From an uncultured Bacteroidales bacterium (GTDB lineage Bacteria > Bacteroidota > Bacteroidia > Bacteroidales > WCHB1-69): a stretch of DNA of 27,963 bases. Of this stretch, positions 23,654 through 27,963 are shown piece by piece. The DNA is taken from the NCBI GenBank assembly GCA_946407715.1, contig CAMJPH010000025.1:1-27963 (forward strand), read 5' to 3'. Below the pieces are notes generated by a model. The model was not told the origin of the DNA and searched no databases. It worked only from the letters and a program-made list of their open reading frames with translations. Positions within the stretch are counted from its first letter, which is position 1, and each line of letters starts with the position of its first letter. The translations under genes and the position numbers were made by a program.

Positions 23654-23670
23654 CAAAAATACTACATTTG
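23654..23670. promoter_or_regulatory. back-to-back -7 boxes of two divergent genes
   Basis: Minus-strand TATTTTTG at 23661-23654 (lamin-tail gene) and plus-strand TACATTTG at 23663-23670 (asd) are separated by one base, so RNA polymerase probably cannot occupy both. Confidence 0.55.
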
Positions 23671-23722
23671 CGGGCTGAAATCAAGTGTTGTTGATAACTT
23701 TTTAAAAATAAATCAAGAAATT

Positions 23723-24700
23723 ATGAAAATTGCTCTTGTCGGAGCCACTGGATTAGTGGGTGGCGTAATGCGTAAAGTGTTAGTGGAAAGAGGATTCGAA
23801 GATTGTGAATTCATTCCGGCTGCTTCCTCAAAATCTGTCGGAAAATTATTAACATTTGGTGACCGCGAGGTTGCTGTCGTATCGGTGGAGGAGGCCATCG
23901 CGCAGCATCCGGACTTTGCCATTTTCTCGGCAGGCAGTGCCGCCTCGTTAGAGTATGCGCCCAAGTTCGCTGCTGTAGGCACTGTAGTCATCGACAACTC
24001 CGCCGCTTGGCGCAGCGACCCGAAGATTCCGCTCGTGGTGCCTGAAATCAACGGTGATGTCATCACCCCGAATGACAAGATCATCGCCAACCCGAACTGC
24101 TCCACCATCCAGATGGTGATGGCGTTGGCACCGTTGCACAAACGCTTTGGAATCAAACGTTTGGTGGTTTCGACTTATCAGTCTGTCACGGGAACTGGCA
24201 AGAAGGCTGTGGATCAGCTGATGAGCGAGCGTGCGGGTCTTCCCTGCGATCCCGCCTATCCGTATCCCATCGATATGAACCTCTTCCCGCATGGTGGTTC
24301 TTTCACCGACGACGGTTATACCACCGAGGAAATCAAGCTGTTGAACGAGACTCGTAAGATATTGAGGGATAATAACATCCAAGTTACTGCAACCGTTGCC
24401 CGCGTGCCCGTCACAGGAGGCCATTCCGAGGCGGTGAACGTGGAGTTCCGTCAGGATTACGATTTGGCGGAAGTCTATGAGTTGTTGAACGACATGCCAG
24501 GTGTGAAGGTGCTGGACGCTCCTGCAGAGAATGTCTATCCGATGCCGAAATACGCTGAGGGACAGGACGATGTCTTCGTGGGCCGTATCCGCCGCGACTT
24601 CTCCCAACCCAACACGCTGAACCTATGGGTGGTGGCCGACAACCTGCGCAAGGGTGCCGCCACGAATGCGGTGCAGATTATGCAGTACTTGCTGAAATAG
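23723..24700 (+). CDS. asd: aspartate-semialdehyde dehydrogenase
   Basis: A 325-residue enzyme that reduces aspartyl phosphate to aspartate semialdehyde with NADPH, feeding lysine/diaminopimelate, threonine and methionine synthesis. Seen: the nucleotide-binding GATGLVGG at 7-14, Arg97 (SAAWRSD), catalytic Cys126 in NPNCST, the VSTYQSVTGTGKKA loop, and the GGHSEAVNVEF region with the catalytic His. Complete. Start: the ATG at 23723 (MKIALVGATG); the longer frame begins upstream of the -7 box. Followed by a strong terminator. Confidence 0.97.
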   Translation: MKIALVGATGLVGGVMRKVLVERGFEDCEFIPAASSKSVGKLLTFGDREVAVVSVEEAIAQHPDFAIFSAGSAASLEYAPKFAAVGTVVIDNSAAWRSDPKIPLVVPEINGDVITPNDKIIANPNCSTIQMVMALAPLHKRFGIKRLVVSTYQSVTGTGKKAVDQLMSERAGLPCDPAYPYPIDMNLFPHGGSFTDDGYTTEEIKLLNETRKILRDNNIQVTATVARVPVTGGHSEAVNVEFRQDYDLAEVYELLNDMPGVKVLDAPAENVYPMPKYAEGQDDVFVGRIRRDFSQPNTLNLWVVADNLRKGAATNAVQIMQYLLK

Positions 24701-24726
24701 TTAGCAGTTAGTAGTTAGCAGTGGCC
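24699..24726 (+). repeat. heptad array at the asd stop codon
   Basis: AGTTAGC, AGTTAGT, AGTTAGC, then AGTGGCC. The first unit includes the last two bases of the TAG stop; TAG recurs in each unit. Confidence 0.85.
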
Positions 24727-24756
24727 GGTTGCGTTTTTGCAGTCGGCTATTTTTTC
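24724..24756 (+). terminator. intrinsic terminator of asd
   Basis: Nine-bp stem GCCGGTTGC / GCAGTCGGC (two G-U pairs), loop GTTTTT, then TATTTTTTC. It lies 24 bp past the stop. Confidence 0.85.
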
Positions 24757-24849
24757 TTCCCAGTCGTATTGTAGAATAAAAATGCTATTTTTGCACCGTT
24801 GTTCGTTCCGAAGCTCGGACGGGCGGAAGGCGGGCGACAGACATATAAA

Positions 24850-24870
24850 AAGGCGTTGAGTCAACGTCTT
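24850..24870. repeat. hairpin with GCGTTGA / TCAACGT arms
   Basis: AAGGCGTTGA and TCAACGTCTT around one G; ten pairs with one G-T. Shares the CGTTG core of the palindrome at 24956-24983. Confidence 0.6.
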
Positions 24871-24955
24871 ATCTGCGGCAAATCGAACTTCGCAAATTCA
24901 GAATTTACCCGCACGGTAAGGCAATGGTCAATGTCCATGGTTTTGTATATTTCCA

Positions 24956-24983
24956 GTAGAGACGTTGCACGCAACGTCTCTAC
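24956..24983. repeat. GTAGAGACG-family inverted repeat 1
   Basis: Arms GTAGAGACGTTGC and GCAACGTCTCTAC, perfect over 13 bp, two-base centre. The outer nine bases match those of the palindrome at 25259-25286. Confidence 0.9.
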
Positions 24984-25078
24984 AAAACGGGTAATCTCCA
25001 ACATTCGTTTAAATATACACACAGCGTGGGCTTCGGCATTGCTTATCCTCGGGTAAAGGCAATGCGAAGGCCTGATTT

Positions 25079-25117
25079 GCGGGATGAGCGATGAGTTCAG
25101 ATTCCCGCGCTTTTTTT
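25079..25117 (+). terminator. intrinsic terminator in the intergenic region
   Basis: GCGGGA stem with TCCCGC, 18-nt loop with inner pairing, then GC and seven T. Confidence 0.6.
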
Positions 25118-25132
25118 ATGTGGATTTTTTTT

Positions 25133-25174
25133 AGTGAGCAGTGAATTGTGAATTGTGATTTGTGAATCGCGATT
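25133..25174 (+). repeat. heptad array past the second terminator
   Basis: AGTGAGC, AGTGAAT, TGTGAAT, TGTGATT, TGTGAAT, CGCGATT: six seven-base units, most holding TGA. No gene abuts this copy upstream, which suggests a lost gene end or the candidate RNA's boundary. Confidence 0.8.
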
Positions 25175-25258
25175 TGGGGGCTTAGAAAGGGGATGCGTTG
25201 GGAGGGTGGTATAAAAAACATCTTCCTTGCGCAGTCTCGAAGAGGGAAGACGCACGCA

Positions 25259-25286
25259 GTAGAGACGCAAAATTTTGCGTCTCTAC
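25259..25286. repeat. GTAGAGACG-family perfect palindrome 2
   Basis: A 28-bp palindrome with no central spacer, arms GTAGAGACGCAAAA and complement. Ends 46 bp before the start codon of the surface-protein gene, so it lies in or near its leader. Confidence 0.9.
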
Positions 25287-25332
25287 AGAGGAGATGAAAC
25301 GAAACAAATATTTTTCACAAAATATCAAAAGT

Positions 25333-27810
25333 ATGAAAAAACTAATTACACTAATGATCATGGTGCTCGCAGTCGCCAGTCTGATGGCGCAGGCACCCGA
25401 AAAATTCTCCTACCAAGCGGTAGTTCGAAACGCCAGCAATGCGCTGGTCACCAACGCGCCGGTGAGTGTGCGCGTGAGCATCCTGCAAGGGAGTGCAAAC
25501 GGAAGTGCCGTGTATGTGGAGACACTGACGGCAACCACCAATGCTAACGGCCTGTTGACCATCGAAATCGGCGGCGGAACAGTCCAACAAGGCGTTTTGG
25601 CGGACATTGACTGGGCGAACGGCCCCTTCTTTCTGAAGACCGAGACCGACCCGAACGGCGGCAGCGACTACAGCGTTACCAGTACGCAACAGTTGCTGAG
25701 CGTGCCGTACGCGCTGTATTCCAAAGAGGCGGGCAACGGCTTCAGCGGGGATTACAACGATTTGACGAATCTCCCGCAGATTCCGCAGATTCCCGCAGAT
25801 GTGAGCGCGTTTAGCAATGACGTGGGCTACCTGACGGACTATACCGAAACCGACCCGACGGTTCCGGCATGGGCGAAGGAGGCCAACAAACCGGCCTACG
25901 ACTACTCGGAAATTGCCAACACGCCGACTATCCCGACCATTCCAGCCGACGTGAGTGCTTTCACCAACGATGCGGGCTACATCACAATGGACTCTGTGCC
26001 GGTCGTTCCCACGAATGTAAGTGCCTTCACCAACGATGCGGACTACCTGACGGACTATACCGAAACCGACCCGACGGTTCCGGCATGGGCGAAGGAGGCC
26101 AACAAACCGGCCTACGACTACTCGGAAATCGCCAATACGCCGACTATCCCGACCATTCCTGCCAATGTGAGTGCATTCTACAACGATGCGGGTTACATCA
26201 CAATGGACTCTGTGCCGGCCGTTCCCACGAATGTAAGTGCCTTCACCAACGATGCGGGCTACCTGACGGACTATGCCGAAACCGACCCGACGGTTCCGGC
26301 ATGGGCGAAAGAGGCCAACAAGCCCGCCTACGACTACTCCGAAATCGCCAACACACCGAACATTCCAACGGTGCCGACCAATGTAAGTGCTTTCGCGAAT
26401 AATGCAGGCTACATTACGGCGGAGGATATTCCCGCGCAGGTGAACGCCGACTGGAACGCTACCACGGGGGTGGCGCAGATTCTAAACAAACCGACCTTGT
26501 TTAGCGGTAACTACAACGACCTGACGAACAAGCCGACCACTGTAAGCACGTTCACCAACGATGCTAGTTATGTCAGCAATGCGGAATGCGCGAATGTGAA
26601 CTTGTGTGACTTGGCAACTTCTTTGGCGCAATTGAATGCGACAGTGGCTGACATGAACAGTACGATTGACAGTCTGCGGAATCGGATTGAGGAACTGGAG
26701 AATGGTGAATCCCCTGTTAATCCAGATCCAGTGGATCCAGACACAGTACCTACGGGAACATCCTTCAATGTGGACGGTTTGGCATGTCCGGGTACGGCCA
26801 TGATTACCGACAAAGATGGAAATCATTATGAAACGGTGGCTATTGGACAGCAGTGTTGGATGAAGACGAATCTGAAAACCACAAAATATGCCGATGGTAC
26901 ACCCGTTGCCTCGGTTGGTGGTATCTATCATGCAGGAGGAAACGTCACCAACGATGCCACTTATGGTTTACTGTATAACTGGTCGGCTGTTATGTATGGG
27001 AGTGTGTCCAGCACCGACAACCCTTCCGGTGTACGTGGTATCTGTCCTACAGGTTGGCATGTGCCGAGCAATGCGGAATGGACCCAACTAAAACAGTATG
27101 TGAGCAGCCGTATAGAGAATCGCTGCGACGGTAACCTCAATAATATTGCCAAAGCACTCGCTTCCACGGGAAACTGGATTTCGAACTCCATAGGTTGTAC
27201 GGTGGGTGACTATGCCCCGAACAATAATACGACAGGTTTCACCGCCCAACCTGCTGGCGACAATACCGGTAGCGTGGGGAATTTTGCCAGTTTTTGGAGT
27301 TGTACGCAGTCAAGCTCCACCCAAGCCTACGCTTTCAAGATGGAGAGTACGTCAGCTACGGTGAACCAAAATTCTACGCCAGAAAAATCAACAGGCTATT
27401 CCGTTCGTTGCGTGCGCGACAGTGCGATAGTGGCGGGTAGTACCCAAATGGTGGAGACAGGTGAGGTGAGCAGTGTCACCACCACCACAGCCTCATGCGG
27501 CGGCACGGTCAGTTCCGGCAGCGGCTTGCAAGTGGCGGAAAGAGGCGTTTGCTGGAGCCAGATGCCAAACCCGACGGTTGTGGATCCGCAACCCTCCGTT
27601 GTGGGTGGGCATACTCCCAACGGTAGCGGTACGGGGGCGTTCACGGCATCCATCACAGGTCTGCAGCCCGGCACCACCTATTATGTGCGGGCATACGCCA
27701 CCACAGAATTGGGTGTGGTTTATGGCAATACACAGGTTTTCAACACGGTGAATGATGCCTCTGCCTGTGGCTTGTCCACCGTTACCGACCGCGATGGGTA
27801 TACTTATTGA
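25333..27810 (+). CDS. large repetitive surface protein with FISUMP domain, truncated
   Basis: An 825-residue exported protein. Signal peptide 1-19 (MKKLITLMIMVLAVASLMA), then a conserved N-terminal beta domain (FSYQAVVRNASNALV; LLSVPYALYSKEAG). Residues 167-382 are three 72-residue repeats rich in TDPTVPAWAKEANKPAYDYS and NVSAFTNDAGY, like phage tail-fibre shaft motifs. A trimeric coiled-coil-like segment follows (about 424-459, LNATVADMNSTIDSLRNRIEEL). A full FISUMP domain lies at about 483-697 (DKDGNHYETVAIGQQCWM to GYSVRCVRDS), then a fibronectin-like domain (about 705-805) and the first residues of a second FISUMP domain (TVTDRDGYTY) where it stops. The stop TGA uses two bases of the MITE at 27809. 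Start: the ATG at 25333; the frame opens earlier but through a palindrome. Confidence 0.88.
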   Translation: MKKLITLMIMVLAVASLMAQAPEKFSYQAVVRNASNALVTNAPVSVRVSILQGSANGSAVYVETLTATTNANGLLTIEIGGGTVQQGVLADIDWANGPFFLKTETDPNGGSDYSVTSTQQLLSVPYALYSKEAGNGFSGDYNDLTNLPQIPQIPADVSAFSNDVGYLTDYTETDPTVPAWAKEANKPAYDYSEIANTPTIPTIPADVSAFTNDAGYITMDSVPVVPTNVSAFTNDADYLTDYTETDPTVPAWAKEANKPAYDYSEIANTPTIPTIPANVSAFYNDAGYITMDSVPAVPTNVSAFTNDAGYLTDYAETDPTVPAWAKEANKPAYDYSEIANTPNIPTVPTNVSAFANNAGYITAEDIPAQVNADWNATTGVAQILNKPTLFSGNYNDLTNKPTTVSTFTNDASYVSNAECANVNLCDLATSLAQLNATVADMNSTIDSLRNRIEELENGESPVNPDPVDPDTVPTGTSFNVDGLACPGTAMITDKDGNHYETVAIGQQCWMKTNLKTTKYADGTPVASVGGIYHAGGNVTNDATYGLLYNWSAVMYGSVSSTDNPSGVRGICPTGWHVPSNAEWTQLKQYVSSRIENRCDGNLNNIAKALASTGNWISNSIGCTVGDYAPNNNTTGFTAQPAGDNTGSVGNFASFWSCTQSSSTQAYAFKMESTSATVNQNSTPEKSTGYSVRCVRDSAIVAGSTQMVETGEVSSVTTTTASCGGTVSSGSGLQVAERGVCWSQMPNPTVVDPQPSVVGGHTPNGSGTGAFTASITGLQPGTTYYVRAYATTELGVVYGNTQVFNTVNDASACGLSTVTDRDGYTY
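25831..26478 (+). repeat. three 216-bp in-frame repeats
   Basis: Near-identical units starting at 25831, 26047 and 26263, each 216 bp (72 codons). The third decays toward its end. Within each unit the NVSAF/NDAGYIT motif occurs twice. Confidence 0.92.
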
Positions 27811-27907
27811 GTCCACTTGAAAAAGTGCTAAACCGGCAATATTCGATTTGTAATCGCTTGATTATCAGGATTTATTTTTGAACAAAACGACTTTTTCAAG
27901 TGGACTC
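27809..27907. mobile_element. 99-bp MITE with 18-bp TIR
   Basis: Ends GAGTCCACTTGAAAAAGT (27809-27826) and its exact reverse complement (27890-27907). Flanked by a 6-bp target duplication CTTATT at 27803-27808 and 27908-27913. No coding capacity. It supplies the last two bases of the surface protein's stop codon. Confidence 0.88.
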
Positions 27908-27913
27908 CTTATT

Positions 27914-27963
27914 TAAGTTTCGCAAGCTTGATTCGCGAGCTTTATTGAACAAATTTTATTAAA
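27914..27963. other. unassigned sequence at the window end
   Basis: AT-rich, with a partial inverted repeat (AAGCTTG and CGAGCTT). Joining the frame across the removed MITE reads LSFASLIRELY and stops, which does not resemble a FISUMP continuation. It may belong to another insertion that extends past the window. Confidence 0.4.

Larger units (their letters stand above)
24786..25117 (+). ncRNA. possible structured non-coding RNA
   Basis: About 330 bp without a plausible gene. It opens with a -7 box (TATTTTTG, 24786-24793) and closes with a terminator (stem 25079-25084 / 25103-25108, seven T at 25111-25117). Between them are several hairpins: a 10-bp stem at 24850-24870, a 13-bp inverted repeat at 24956-24983, and an 11-bp bulged stem at 25031-25069. 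No known RNA family was recognised (not RNase P, tmRNA or SRP by eye). Confidence 0.3.

Noticed and set aside
24799..25056. 85-residue frame between asd and the surface gene
   Set aside because: Starts at TTG, crosses several hairpins, has no recognisable sequence and no coding character.
25831..26478. 216-bp repeats as a CRISPR or insertion repeat
   Set aside because: They are in frame, encode a continuous protein and have no unique spacers.

Overview
The window looks like a chromosomal segment of a Bacteroidota bacterium, most likely of the order Bacteroidales. Evidence: repeated TAnnTTTG -7 promoter boxes at gene starts, few Shine-Dalgarno sequences, an LptD / amidase / MlaD envelope block, lipoproteins, a lamin-tail surface protein, a FISUMP-domain surface protein, and a secreted sialidase. 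There are no tRNA or rRNA genes, no CRISPR array and no phage structural operon.

Layout. (1) 77-2316, plus: a sirtuin deacylase, a small lipoprotein, a one-TM protein and a YgjP-like metallopeptidase. (2) 2425-3735, minus: a PLP aminotransferase with a clear promoter and terminator. (3) 3982-11515: envelope block. LptD (minus) diverges from a plus-strand run of amidase (SPOR-like tail), MlaD/MCE protein, a DUF3127 protein with an SSB-like acidic tip, a cytoplasmic NlpC/P60 peptidase and the MltG transglycosylase. Together they cover LPS export, phospholipid traffic and peptidoglycan cutting and recycling. (4) 11605-13361: carboxynorspermidine decarboxylase (polyamines) and a stand-alone HsdR-N-like protein. 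(5) 13418-16429: accessory island. Two paralogous Cys-rich, membrane-anchored TonB-C-like genes share a perfect 390-bp repeat, and a RAYT transposase cassette with REP palindromes is inserted in one copy only. (6) 16505-18142: sialidase. (7) 18199-19072: a third, broken TonB-like paralog fused to a HicB-antitoxin remnant. (8) 19177-21909: adaptor lipoprotein, ABC ATPase with altered Q- and H-loops, MBL hydrolase. (9) 21893-23626 minus and 23723-24700 plus: lamin-tail surface protein and aspartate-semialdehyde dehydrogenase, divergent from nearly touching promoters. (10) 24701-25332: a structured intergenic region (terminator, palindromes, possible ncRNA). (11) 25333-27810: large surface protein with three 72-residue repeats and a FISUMP domain, cut short at a 99-bp MITE with an 18-bp TIR and 6-bp target duplication.

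Most notable non-genic signals: (a) short arrays of seven-base repeats, different in sequence at each site, abutting or overlapping stop codons at gene boundaries across the window; (b) the filled/empty RAYT insertion within a tandem duplication; (c) modular exchange among the TonB-like paralogs. All calls come from reading the sequence; no database search was run.
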